A stretch of DNA of 64,000 bases from Jejuia algarum. GTDB taxonomy: Bacteria > Bacteroidota > Bacteroidia > Flavobacteriales > Flavobacteriaceae. A program made the position numbers and the translations under genes. This document shows, piece after piece, positions 27,311 to 36,856 of this stretch; positions within the stretch are counted from its first letter, which is position 1; every line of letters begins with the position of its first letter. The stretch lies in contig CANMAQ010000019.1 of NCBI GenBank assembly GCA_947495775.1, forward strand, positions 17,970 through 81,969, written 5' to 3'. The notes under the pieces are model-generated. The model saw only the letters and a list, made by a program, of their open reading frames with translations, did no database searches and had not been told where the DNA came from.

Positions 27311-29863
27311 CTAGCTAAAATTTTGTAAGGTTAATTGGTTTTGGTCTTTACTGTGATTGAAATACGTATCGGCAATAGCCTTAGTGGTATCATAGAACAA
27401 GGCTTTAAGCTCTGTTAAAAGTGTTTCTAATGCGACTCTTTCTTGAGTTTGTTCTTCAGAGACTAGTGCTAATGTTTGGGTAGAGGACAATCTTAGTTTA
27501 GAATAGGCTTCAAAAATGGCTTTTTCGTAATCCTGTAGACCAGCATCTATTTTAGAGTGTGGCAAACGGCTGATGTCTTTTTTAAGTCGCCCTACCAAAA
27601 AGGTAAGCGAGCGCGCGTATTTCGTATTAAGGAGCACAAGAGAAAGTACAGATTCTATGTTAATATGAGAACGGTAGCTATACCTGTAAATATTTAAGCT
27701 TTCATGGCTGTGCAGCATAGCTTCTAAAATTTCATATTCAACGTGTTCTTCAGTAGCAATGGTTAACATACTTTGGTAACTGGTAGTATTTAAGATAGCA
27801 CGCTCTAAATTAAGACCAATAAAGTAGAGTAGAAGGCCTTGTTCTACAAGGATACTTTCTTCAATTAAGCCCATAAAGGCAATAATTCTAGTAATTAATT
27901 GATCTAGTACTTTGATAATACGTTTGTAGCTTAAATTGTCTGTAGCTTCTTTAAGTATAGGATTCCATAATTTGTGGATACTATCAAAAACACGCCACAT
28001 GTCTGTAGACCATAAATTACGAATCGAATAATACGAATTGCTAAACATAGAAATGGTATGCGCCAAGCTTCCAGATTTTGTTTTATCAACAACTAAAGCA
28101 ATGAGTTCTTTTTTAACATCACTTACCATAGGTTCGCCTTTAGAACCTATAAAGCCTGGATACGCATTTGTAAGTTGAGTGATGGTTTGTAATAAGGTGG
28201 TGATTTTATTGTCTGCTTTCAAATCAATTGCCGTATCACTATTAGCAACTTCTTTTAAAACGGTACGTAAATGTCTGCTAGTAATTAAGGCCCTACCAAC
28301 ATAACGCCCCGCCCAGTAGAGATTTTCGGCAGTTAGGCTGGGTAAATCACTAAGTTCGGTCGCATTTGAAGAAAAACTATTAAAGTAGTTAGACTTTCGT
28401 GTTTTTTTATAAGTTTCATCTATAATGCAAAAATCTTTACTGGTACCGCCGCGTTGGTTGCTTACGCGCACATCTTCGGTAGAAGAGACACGCACCAAAC
28501 CACCAGACATGATGTCGTAATGGTCTTTATTGGCAATGGCAAAGGCTCTGCAAACCATATTTCGGGGTTCTAACTTCCCTTTAGTAAAGTTAGGCGCTGT
28601 AGAAAAGGTGATTTTTTCTTGAGCAACGTACAAATGCGGTTTGTTTTTTATTTTGAGAATTAAAGCCTCTAGAGCTTCAGGACTTAAAAATTCGGTAAAG
28701 ACAATTGTTTCTCTACTAGAACGGTCAATACGCTTAATCACCAATTTAGAAATATTAGCGATAACATGATCTAATTCCTTTTTCTGGCCGCACCACCATG
28801 TTGCGATTTGTGGTAAAATAAGTTTTTCATCTAAAAAAAACTTGGCAATAGCTGGCATAAACGGGATAAGTCCCGAGTTTTCAATAACACCAACGCCAAC
28901 AGGATTCACAATACTTACATTTTTGCGGCGTACCACATCTAGTAAGCCCGCTACACCTAAATACGAATCTTCTCGTAATTCGAGAGGATCAACAAAGATG
29001 TCATCTACCCTTCGGTACACCACATCAATTTGTTTTAAGGCTTTCAAAGACTTCATCCATAACTTGCCGTCTCTTACCAATAAATCACTACCTCTAACTA
29101 GAGGATAGCCAAAATAGGAGGCCAAATAGGCATGTTCAAAATAAGTCTCGTTATGAGGGCCAGGAGTTAAAACTACAATATTAGGGTTTTGGATCTTGTT
29201 AGGAGCAGCATCGACTAAAAGCTGATTGAAATTATTAAAAAAGCCATCCTGATCTGTAATCGCATTTTGCTTGTATATCTGTGGTAAAACGCTACTAATT
29301 ACAGTTCTATTTTCTAAAGAGTAGCCCATGCCAGATGGTGTTTGTACCCTGTCATTAACCATCCACATTCTACCATCGGGCCCTCGAGATAAATCTGCTG
29401 CATACACCGATAAGTATTTTTCAGTGTTTAGGCTAATCCCATCGCATTGTCTCAAGAAACCGCGATGCCCAAAGATGACTTCATGAGGTAATATCCCTTT
29501 TTTTAAAAGTTGACGTTCACCATAAATATCTTTAACGACTAAGTCTAACAAATGCACACGTTGCTTTAAACCACGTTCTACCTCTTCCCATTCCTTTTTG
29601 TGCATTATAAAGGGAATGATGTTTAAATTCCAAGGACGGTTTAAGCCATTAGGGTCGTTATAAACGTTATAGGTAATTCCATTCTCAGACAGATTCCAAT
29701 CGATTTCTTTTTGTCGGGATATGAGTTCGTCACAACCTAAATCTTTGAAATTTTGATAAAAATTGTTCCAAGGAGCTTTGATCGTCATGTCTGGTTCAAA
29801 CATTTCATCATAAGCATCAGAATTAAAATAAGTGTCTGTTAGCGATTCAACTTCAGCGTTCAT
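27311..29863 (-). CDS. Fused CP_ATPgrasp-alpha-E protein with a degenerate ATP-grasp loop
   Basis: An 850-residue fusion: ATP-grasp-like region at about 1-480, alpha-E domain at about 508-840 (starts TAENLYWAGRYVGRA). The N-terminal half aligns with the 489-residue paralogue at YRRVDDIFVDP, LGVAGLLDVV and LVIKRID, but the glycine-rich motif KPVDEAGGYG is replaced by KRIDRSSRE (377-385), PRHVDLRTF by PRNMVCRAF, and VNSSQGGGSKD by VSNQRGGTSKD. It may therefore not bind ATP in the usual way and may act as a regulator or peptide-binding partner. Middle gene of the operon, 10 bases after the DUF2126 gene and 9 bases before the transglutaminase gene. Confidence 0.88.
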   Translation of the reverse strand: MNAEVESLTDTYFNSDAYDEMFEPDMTIKAPWNNFYQNFKDLGCDELISRQKEIDWNLSENGITYNVYNDPNGLNRPWNLNIIPFIMHKKEWEEVERGLKQRVHLLDLVVKDIYGERQLLKKGILPHEVIFGHRGFLRQCDGISLNTEKYLSVYAADLSRGPDGRMWMVNDRVQTPSGMGYSLENRTVISSVLPQIYKQNAITDQDGFFNNFNQLLVDAAPNKIQNPNIVVLTPGPHNETYFEHAYLASYFGYPLVRGSDLLVRDGKLWMKSLKALKQIDVVYRRVDDIFVDPLELREDSYLGVAGLLDVVRRKNVSIVNPVGVGVIENSGLIPFMPAIAKFFLDEKLILPQIATWWCGQKKELDHVIANISKLVIKRIDRSSRETIVFTEFLSPEALEALILKIKNKPHLYVAQEKITFSTAPNFTKGKLEPRNMVCRAFAIANKDHYDIMSGGLVRVSSTEDVRVSNQRGGTSKDFCIIDETYKKTRKSNYFNSFSSNATELSDLPSLTAENLYWAGRYVGRALITSRHLRTVLKEVANSDTAIDLKADNKITTLLQTITQLTNAYPGFIGSKGEPMVSDVKKELIALVVDKTKSGSLAHTISMFSNSYYSIRNLWSTDMWRVFDSIHKLWNPILKEATDNLSYKRIIKVLDQLITRIIAFMGLIEESILVEQGLLLYFIGLNLERAILNTTSYQSMLTIATEEHVEYEILEAMLHSHESLNIYRYSYRSHINIESVLSLVLLNTKYARSLTFLVGRLKKDISRLPHSKIDAGLQDYEKAIFEAYSKLRLSSTQTLALVSEEQTQERVALETLLTELKALFYDTTKAIADTYFNHSKDQNQLTLQNFS

Positions 29864-29873
29864 TGGGATGTAT

Positions 29874-32800
29874 TTATTTCTTACGTAAATCTAAGGTATT
29901 TGGAAATTCGGGATCAACAGGAATTGTTTTAAATCTATATTTGCGTTGGCTCCCACTTTCCGTTACCGTTCTAAGTGGCGAATTTACATCATTCGCATTA
30001 ACTTCTTCAATAATATCGACTTCAGTTTGTACTTCACCAATATCCCAAAACCTGTTGATACGTCTCGACTCAGCTTCATAACTATTCACAGGAAAAGTAT
30101 CGTAAGAACGCCCTCCAGGATGTGCAACGAAATATTTACAACCCCCAATAGATTTTCTATTCCAGGTGTCTACAATATCAAAGGATAAAGGTGTATCCAC
30201 ACCTATTGTAGGGTGAAGCGCAGAATGAGGATCCCAAGCTTTGTATTTCACACCAGCAACGTATTCGCCTTTAGTGCCTGTAGGTTGCAATTGGATCTTA
30301 ACGCCATTACAAGTGAGCACATAACGTTCTGGAGTGAAATTAAAGACTTTTACCTGCAGGCGTTCTAAAGAGGAATCCACATAGCGGGCGGTACCACCAC
30401 CGGTCATTTCTTCTCCTAAAACATTCCAAGGTTCTATGGCTGCTCTTAATTCTAAATGGATATCCTCGATATCGACCATACCATGTAGTGGAAATCTAAA
30501 TTCGAAAAACGGATCGAACCAATCGGCTTCAAATTTATATCCGGCTCTGTTTAATTGTTTCACAACGTCTTTGATATCTTGACGTACGTAGTGTTCAATA
30601 AGGAATTTGTCATGAAGTTCTGTACCCCATCGTACCAAATCATGTTCGTAAGGTTTTTTCCAGAACCAAGCTACCAACGCCCGTACCAATAGCATTTGTA
30701 CGAGACTCATTTTAGCATGTGGCGGCATATCGAACCCCCGAAGTTCTAAAATACCCAAACGGCCAGAAGACGAGTCTGGGGAGTATAATTTATCAATACA
30801 GAATTCGGCACGGTGCGTATTTCCTGTTAAATCTGTAAGCAAGTGTCTAAATAGCCGGTCGGTGAGCCAAAAAGGCACGTCTCCACCTTTAGGGATTTGG
30901 CTAAATGCAATTTCTAACTCATATAAATTTTCCATTCGGGCTTCGTCAATTCGAGGCGCCTGACTCGTAGCTCCCACAAAAGCTCCCGAGAATAAATAGG
31001 ACAGTCCCGGATGGTGCTGCCAAAATGTGAGTAGACTTCTTAGCAAACTAGGTTTTCTAAGTAAAGGGCTGTCGGCAGGGGTAATCCCCCCTAGCGTTAC
31101 ATGATTTCCTCCACCAGTTCCCGTATGCTTCCCGTCTAACATGAATTTTTCGGTACCCAAACGCGATTTTTTAGCTTCGTCATATAAGGTAAACGTATTT
31201 GCAACAAGATCTTCCCAATTAGAGATAGGGTGTACATTAACTTCGATCACACCAGGGTCTGGCGTAATTTTCATCGATTCAATTCTGTTATCGTGAGGTG
31301 GGTTATACCCCTCTAGAATTACAGGAATGTTTAAGTGTTTGGCTGTGGCTTCTATAGCTGCAATAAGATCTAAAAAGGCGTCTATACCGTCTAAAGGCGG
31401 TAAGAATAAATACAGCTTTTGATCTCTTATTTCTGCAGAAATAGCTGTTTTAACGAAGTATTTGGGTTTGTCTGTACTAATCCCGTTAGCCAAAACCGAT
31501 TTGTAACGTAGGTTTACGGCGCGTTTAAAACTCGGTAAGGCTTTACGTTCCTTAAATAAGTCTGGCTCATACACTGGAAAAACACCGTATTCTGGTTTCG
31601 TAGCTAAGCTCGATAAAGGGAGTCTTAAACCTAAAGGCGATGTACCAGGTGTTAAAAGCAAGTGCTGTCTTCTAAAGTACCACGTGCTAGAAAACCATTG
31701 GTCTCCAGATTTGTTTAAAGGCAGTACATGGCCTACAGCTTTATGCGTGCCTTGTTCTAATATTTGTGCGAGTCGTTGTGTGACTAAATCTTTACTACCT
31801 TCTTTAGTAATGTCGATGTCTACAGGCAGATTACCCTGTTCCCAAAGCATATAAAAGGCATCTTCATAAGCGGGTATAATATAATCTAAAGAGACGTCTA
31901 AATAGGTGCTTAGTGTTTGTAAAAAGAGCAAGTCGCTCCCTTCTTTTACCATAGGATTTGGAGAGAATGCAGAGAGTAAGTGTTCGTTATGCCATATTTT
32001 TTTACCATCTTTTCGCCAATACAATTGAATTTCCCAACGTGGTAAAGGCTCTCCAGGGTACCATTTGCCCTGCGCATGATGCAACATGCCGCCTTTGGCT
32101 ACTTTATGAAGTAAGCGTTTGGTAAGTGTGTTGGCGAGTGCGCGTTTATGAGGGCCATCGGCAGCGGTGTTCCATTCTGCAGCTTCCATATCATCTATAG
32201 ATACAAAGGTAGGCTCGCCCCCCATAGTAAGACGAACATCACCTTTTTGTAAATCTCTTTCAACTTTAGTCCCTACTTTATAGATGGCTTTCCATTGGTC
32301 GTCTGTATAGGGTTTTGTAACCCTTGGCGATTCTAGAATACGGGTTACAGAGTTGCTAAATTCAAATTCTGTTTCACAAGGATCAGACATGCCTGTTACG
32401 GCAGCGGCACTTTCATAATGTGGGGTGCACGATAAGGGAATATGCCCTTCGCCTACAAATAATCCTGAGGTGGGATCAAGACCAATCCAACCTGCTCCAG
32501 GCAGATAGACTTCTGTCCAAGCGTGAAGATCTGTAAAATCTTCAGCAGGTCCCGAAGGTCCATCTAAAGAAGGTTCGTCTGGACTTAATTGCACAATATA
32601 ACCAGATACAAACCGTGCAGCAAAACCAAGATGTCTTAACACCTGTACAAAAAGCCACGCATAATCTCTACAAGATCCTGTTTTACAAGCTAAGGTTTCT
32701 TCAGAAGTTTGTACTCCTGGTTGTAGTCTTATGTTATAACTAAGGTATTCGTAAATTTTTCGATTAAGGTCTATTAAAAAATAAATCGTTTTTCTCGGCG

Positions 32801-33209
32801 TGTAATCTATCGTCTCTATAAAAGCATCAAATTGTTCCCCTTTATCGTTTATTTCTAAATATGGGGTCAATTCCTTTTTTACAATGTCGGTATACTCAAA
32901 AGGATACTCTTCAGCACTTTTTTCAATAAAAAAATCAAAAGGATTAATGGTTTTTAAGTCCGCTACAATTTCTACAGCAATAGAAAGTGTTTTTGTCTTT
33001 TCAGGAAAAATAACCCTTGCTTGATAATTTCCAAAGGGATCTTGTTGCCAATTAAAAAAATGATTTTCTGGAGTGATTTTTAGAGCATAAGATTCTATAG
33101 GAGTTCTGCTGTGTGGCGCAGGTCTTAATCTGAAAATATGGGGTGATAAATTTACGCTTCTATCGTATTTATATACGGTTTTATGTGAAATCACTACTTT
33201 TAAAGCCAT
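29874..33209 (-). CDS. Transglutaminase-DUF2126 fusion protein
   Basis: A 1111-residue two-domain protein. Residues 1-300 form a transglutaminase-like domain with an intact triad: Cys180 in TGSCRDYAW, His229 in DLHAWTEV and Asp245 in GLDPTSG. Residues from about 310 to 1090 are the DUF2126 domain, with conserved blocks LTMGGEPTFVSIDDME, GTGGGNHVTLGG and HPGGRSYDTFP. DUF2126 resembles a carboxylate-amine ligase and is always next to CP_ATPgrasp genes. It is the first gene of the minus-strand operon. No signal peptide. The reaction is not established; it may be the second ligase or the releasing enzyme of the pathway. Confidence 0.92.
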   Translation of the reverse strand: MALKVVISHKTVYKYDRSVNLSPHIFRLRPAPHSRTPIESYALKITPENHFFNWQQDPFGNYQARVIFPEKTKTLSIAVEIVADLKTINPFDFFIEKSAEEYPFEYTDIVKKELTPYLEINDKGEQFDAFIETIDYTPRKTIYFLIDLNRKIYEYLSYNIRLQPGVQTSEETLACKTGSCRDYAWLFVQVLRHLGFAARFVSGYIVQLSPDEPSLDGPSGPAEDFTDLHAWTEVYLPGAGWIGLDPTSGLFVGEGHIPLSCTPHYESAAAVTGMSDPCETEFEFSNSVTRILESPRVTKPYTDDQWKAIYKVGTKVERDLQKGDVRLTMGGEPTFVSIDDMEAAEWNTAADGPHKRALANTLTKRLLHKVAKGGMLHHAQGKWYPGEPLPRWEIQLYWRKDGKKIWHNEHLLSAFSPNPMVKEGSDLLFLQTLSTYLDVSLDYIIPAYEDAFYMLWEQGNLPVDIDITKEGSKDLVTQRLAQILEQGTHKAVGHVLPLNKSGDQWFSSTWYFRRQHLLLTPGTSPLGLRLPLSSLATKPEYGVFPVYEPDLFKERKALPSFKRAVNLRYKSVLANGISTDKPKYFVKTAISAEIRDQKLYLFLPPLDGIDAFLDLIAAIEATAKHLNIPVILEGYNPPHDNRIESMKITPDPGVIEVNVHPISNWEDLVANTFTLYDEAKKSRLGTEKFMLDGKHTGTGGGNHVTLGGITPADSPLLRKPSLLRSLLTFWQHHPGLSYLFSGAFVGATSQAPRIDEARMENLYELEIAFSQIPKGGDVPFWLTDRLFRHLLTDLTGNTHRAEFCIDKLYSPDSSSGRLGILELRGFDMPPHAKMSLVQMLLVRALVAWFWKKPYEHDLVRWGTELHDKFLIEHYVRQDIKDVVKQLNRAGYKFEADWFDPFFEFRFPLHGMVDIEDIHLELRAAIEPWNVLGEEMTGGGTARYVDSSLERLQVKVFNFTPERYVLTCNGVKIQLQPTGTKGEYVAGVKYKAWDPHSALHPTIGVDTPLSFDIVDTWNRKSIGGCKYFVAHPGGRSYDTFPVNSYEAESRRINRFWDIGEVQTEVDIIEEVNANDVNSPLRTVTESGSQRKYRFKTIPVDPEFPNTLDLRKK

Positions 33210-33592
33210 AGAATGAATTGAATTTAATGCTTAATACCTTTTTAGGACATTTTATTATAAAATAAAGGTGAGCACAAGTATTAGCATGTTATTATTGTCC
33301 CCTAAGACGGGCTGATACTAAAATAATGTGCGCCGAATTCCCTTATAAAAAAGGTGTCCTTAACAAATTTACAGTTTTATTGCCTGCCGTGTTAGCTGTT
33401 TTAAAAATTTAAATAGAAGCATCATACTTTTTAAAGATTTCTTAAAAATGACTTTACCTTGCCTTTATTTAGGTATTAAAAAGATTGTAAATTTTAGAAA
33501 TGAATGATTTAGATATTTTAAAAAACTAGAAAACAGTAGTAGTGTTTATGTATTTCTGTATAGTATGTAAGTTTATACGGTAAAAATGGATT
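33210..33592. other. Intergenic region upstream of the DUF2126 operon
   Basis: No gene. On the minus strand, the sequence at 33364-33371 reads TAAATTTG, a match to TAnnTTTG that could serve the operon starting at 33209, but no -33 TTG is found at the expected distance. The 3' end of DUF2721 adjoins the other side. I see no repeats or hairpins that explain its length. Confidence 0.4.
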
Positions 33593-33988
33593 TTACTTGC
33601 CTTCAATATCACTAATATGATGTTGTAATGCTTTTACCGAAATTTGAATTTCTAGGACTAAAAATGCTAAGGAGGCCATTAAAAGGAGTAGGGCAGCTCC
33701 AAAAATCCAAGCTGCAATAAAATGCTGACCAATATAGATTAAAAACATAGTGAATACACAAAGTAGTAAACTAGAAATCCCTAAAATTTGCATGTATCTG
33801 GTAAGGTAAAGGCGCTGTTTGATATTTTGAATTTGAGCCATTAATACCGAATCTTTATTTTTAACATATTTATCATGTAAATCTCTTATGGTGGCCGCAT
33901 AGGCTAAAAACCTATTGGTGTAGGCCAGCATGATTAATGAAATTGCAGAAAATAATAGCGCAGGTGTTGTTAAGGTAAGCTCTTCCAT
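33593..33988 (-). CDS. DUF2721 membrane protein
   Basis: A 131-residue protein with three hydrophobic segments (about 6-25, 66-88 and 91-113 of the chosen product) and the DUF2721 layout, including a cytoplasmic helix rich in Lys/Arg between segments one and two. I used the start at 33988 because MEELTLTTPALLFSAISL is the usual N-terminus; an upstream ATG at 34012 would add eight residues of unconserved sequence. Function unknown. It is divergent from DUF2851 with 50 bases between starts. Confidence 0.85.
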   Translation of the reverse strand: MEELTLTTPALLFSAISLIMLAYTNRFLAYAATIRDLHDKYVKNKDSVLMAQIQNIKQRLYLTRYMQILGISSLLLCVFTMFLIYIGQHFIAAWIFGAALLLLMASLAFLVLEIQISVKALQHHISDIEGK

Positions 33989-34038
33989 GTTTTTGTTTGA
34001 AAATATAGTCAAAGTTAGGTAACTTTTTATATTTTAGA

Positions 34039-35322
34039 GTGGTGCAAGAAGACTTTCTACATTACATATGGAATCATAAAACGATAGATCTTGAAGATTT
34101 AAAAACGTCTGATGGGGAGTCCGTAACCATAATTGCCACAGGAGCGCATAATGAAAATGCAGGGCCAGATTTTTTTAATGCACATATTAGAATAGGAACG
34201 CAATTATGGGCTGGGAATTTAGAAATTCATATCAAATCTTCTGATTGGTATTCGCACAACCATGAACAAGACAGTGCTTACGACAATGTTATTTTACACG
34301 TGGTTTGGGAGCATGATACCGAAGTGTTTCGTAAAGACAATTCTGTAATTCCAACCTTAATACTTAAACCGTACATTCCTAAAGCGGCCTTAGCTAACTA
34401 CTCGACCTTATTTCATACCAAACACCAATGGATTAATTGTGAGCCTAAGTTTCCTTTTTTAGATGCTTTTAAATTGCAAAACTGGTTCGAACGTTTGTTT
34501 ATTGAACGTTTAGAACGTAAAGCCTTAGAGGTTTTTGCACTTTTAGAAGCGTCTAAAAACGATTGGGAAGCCGTGTTGTTTAAAATGTTAGCTAAAAACT
34601 TTGGTTTAAAAGTTAATGGAGATGCATTTTTAAGTATGGCAGAAACTATCGATTTTGCCATCTTAAGAAAGACGCAGCATAATCCTTTGCAAATTGAAGC
34701 CTTGTTATTTGGGCAATCCCAATTGTTAGAACCTGTCGTAGAAGAAGGCTATTATAAAAGTTTAAAGTATGAGTATGATTTTTTAAAACAAAAATTTAGT
34801 TTAGAAACTACAGGCGTTATCAAGCCTTTGTTTTTTAGATTGCGCCCTCATAATTTTCCAACCATTCGACTTTCGCAATTGGCGAACCTATACCACAACC
34901 ATCAAAATGTGTTTTCGAAACTTATTGCAGCTCAATCATTAGCCGAGATCTATACAATTTTTGAGGTACAGACCAGTGCCTTTTGGGAATCGCATTATAC
35001 CTTTAGCAACACCTCTAAAACATTAAAAAAGGCACTTTCTAAGGCTTTTATAGAGTTGTTAATTATCAATACCATCATCCCAATTAAGTTTGCCTATGCT
35101 AAATATAAAGGCCAAACGGAAGTTACAGCACTGTTAGAGCTTATTGCTAAAATACCTTCAGAAAAAAATACGATAGTTGATACTTTTAATAGTCTAGAAA
35201 AAGTGTCTAAAAACGCCTTAGCCTCCCAAGCCCTATTACAGCTTAAAACCGAATACTGCGATAAACGTAAATGTTTAAAGTGCGCTATTGGTAATGCACT
35301 AATTCGCAATAAAACGCTTTAG
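34039..35322 (+). CDS. DUF2851 family protein
   Basis: A 427-residue cytoplasmic protein with the DUF2851 hallmarks: QEDFLHYIWNHK near the N-terminus, GAHNENAGPDFFNAHIRI, WAGNLEIHIKSSDW, and a Cys-rich tail CDKRKCLKCAIGN. The family is common in Bacteroidota and uncharacterised. The reading frame begins with two consecutive GTG codons (34039 and 34042); the second gives the more family-like N-terminus MQEDFLHY, so the true start is one of these. No ATG fits. The tail CxxxxCLxCAIG pattern hints at metal binding. Confidence 0.85.
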   Translation: MVQEDFLHYIWNHKTIDLEDLKTSDGESVTIIATGAHNENAGPDFFNAHIRIGTQLWAGNLEIHIKSSDWYSHNHEQDSAYDNVILHVVWEHDTEVFRKDNSVIPTLILKPYIPKAALANYSTLFHTKHQWINCEPKFPFLDAFKLQNWFERLFIERLERKALEVFALLEASKNDWEAVLFKMLAKNFGLKVNGDAFLSMAETIDFAILRKTQHNPLQIEALLFGQSQLLEPVVEEGYYKSLKYEYDFLKQKFSLETTGVIKPLFFRLRPHNFPTIRLSQLANLYHNHQNVFSKLIAAQSLAEIYTIFEVQTSAFWESHYTFSNTSKTLKKALSKAFIELLIINTIIPIKFAYAKYKGQTEVTALLELIAKIPSEKNTIVDTFNSLEKVSKNALASQALLQLKTEYCDKRKCLKCAIGNALIRNKTL

Positions 35323-35443
35323 TTGTAGGATAAGGTGTGTAGTATATGGAACTAAAAATACAACAGTAACTTTATGACACATTGAAGTCTACTTTTAGTT
35401 AAGATCATTTTTAAAAGAAAAAACTAAAGGTTAACTTGCGCCT

Positions 35444-35671
35444 ATGAATGTTTTTCACAACATATTACTGTTTTTACAGAAGCACGGGTATCATGTATGC
35501 CAACGTATAGCAGACCGTTTTGGGATTAGAGCTAAGGTGGTGCGAACCTCATTTATGTATATCACGTTCATAACCGTAGGTTTTGGTTTTGCGGTTTATC
35601 TATTTTTAATGTTTTGGATGCGGATTAAAGATTTGATTTATACAAAACGCTCTTCTGTTTTTGATTTGTAA
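35444..35671 (+). CDS. Small PspC-family membrane protein
   Basis: A 75-residue protein with a PspC-like core: CQRIADRFGIRAKVVRTSF, then a hydrophobic segment at about 39-60. PspC domains occur in envelope-stress proteins, but many Bacteroidota have single-domain copies of unknown role. It ends 3 bases before the potassium channel gene, so they form an operon. Confidence 0.8.
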   Translation: MNVFHNILLFLQKHGYHVCQRIADRFGIRAKVVRTSFMYITFITVGFGFAVYLFLMFWMRIKDLIYTKRSSVFDL

Positions 35672-35674
35672 TTT

Positions 35675-36709
35675 ATGGGAAACCCTATCATAAGACTTTT
35701 TAGATCCAGAATTTATACAGCTTTCCTGCTTCTAGGAACTGTTTTGAGTATTGGTATTATAGGCTATAAAACCCTAGCAGGTTACGGTTGGGTGGATGCT
35801 TTGTATATGACCATCATTACCATGACGACAGTAGGATTTGGAGAAGTAGCTCCACTAGATGCGCAGTCAAAAATATTTACGGTTTTTCTTATCGTAGCAA
35901 GTGTCTTTATAGTAGGTTACGCGCTTTCCGTTATCACAGAATATATTTTGAGTAAGAATAATGTAGACGAATTAAAATACAAAAGAATGCAAAAGAAAAT
36001 AGAAACCTTTGAAGCACATATTGTTATTTGTGGCTACGGAAGAAATGGCAAACAAGCAGCGCAAAAACTATTAGCCTACAATAGGTCTTTTGTAGTTATA
36101 GAGAAAAGTAAAAAAGTAGAAGAGCGGCTTAAAGCAGATGGGTTCCCGTATATTTTAGGAAATGCAAATGAAGACGAGACGTTACTTATGGCAGGTGTAG
36201 AACGTGCTTCTTGTTTTATTTCTGCTTTACCGAGTGATGCCGATAATTTATTTGTGGTTTTATCGGCACGACAACTTAATAAAAACATCAATATAATAAG
36301 TAGAGCTTCTCAAGAATCGTCGTATCAAAAGTTAAAATTAGCAGGTGCTAATAATGTTATTTTACCCGATAAGATAGGTGGCGACCATATGGCATCCTTA
36401 GTGGTAGTACCCGGTCTAATGGAGTTTATAGACAATTTATCTATTGTTGGCAAATCAAATATCAATATAGAAGAAGTAGCTGTAGAGCAGTTGTTTGTTA
36501 CTGAAAAAGTACAGACGATCAAAGATTTAGATTTGAGACGTAAAACGGGATGTACAGTCATAGGTTATAAAGATGAGAATGGGGAATACACTGTAAACCC
36601 CGAAGCCGAATTGGTACTTGCTCCACATTCTAAAATTATTGTATTAGGGCGCCCAGAACAGATAGAGGAACTCAATTCAGTCTACAACATACAGGTCGAG
36701 GAGGCCTAA
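35675..36709 (+). CDS. Potassium channel with RCK domain
   Basis: A 344-residue two-segment channel subunit: membrane segment 1 at about 13-31, pore helix, selectivity filter TTVGFGE (51-57), segment 2 at about 67-88, then a cytoplasmic TrkA-N/RCK domain with nucleotide-binding GYGRNGKQ (120-127). Such proteins are tetrameric K+ channels gated by ligands at the RCK ring. The GFG filter, instead of GYG, also occurs among bacterial K+ channels. Likely coexpressed with the small PspC protein 3 bases upstream. Confidence 0.9.
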   Translation: MGNPIIRLFRSRIYTAFLLLGTVLSIGIIGYKTLAGYGWVDALYMTIITMTTVGFGEVAPLDAQSKIFTVFLIVASVFIVGYALSVITEYILSKNNVDELKYKRMQKKIETFEAHIVICGYGRNGKQAAQKLLAYNRSFVVIEKSKKVEERLKADGFPYILGNANEDETLLMAGVERASCFISALPSDADNLFVVLSARQLNKNINIISRASQESSYQKLKLAGANNVILPDKIGGDHMASLVVVPGLMEFIDNLSIVGKSNINIEEVAVEQLFVTEKVQTIKDLDLRRKTGCTVIGYKDENGEYTVNPEAELVLAPHSKIIVLGRPEQIEELNSVYNIQVEEA

Positions 36710-36856
36710 CATTTATACAATAGGCTTTAAAAAACCATTTTTTTTTAGCATCTTGCTAAGGTCTTAGAGTCTGTTTTCACAAAGGGTGATTGTTTTTTAA
36801 CGAAAATGCTTGTAAAGCAATTTGGGACGCTCACTAAAACACTAACATATTTTCCT

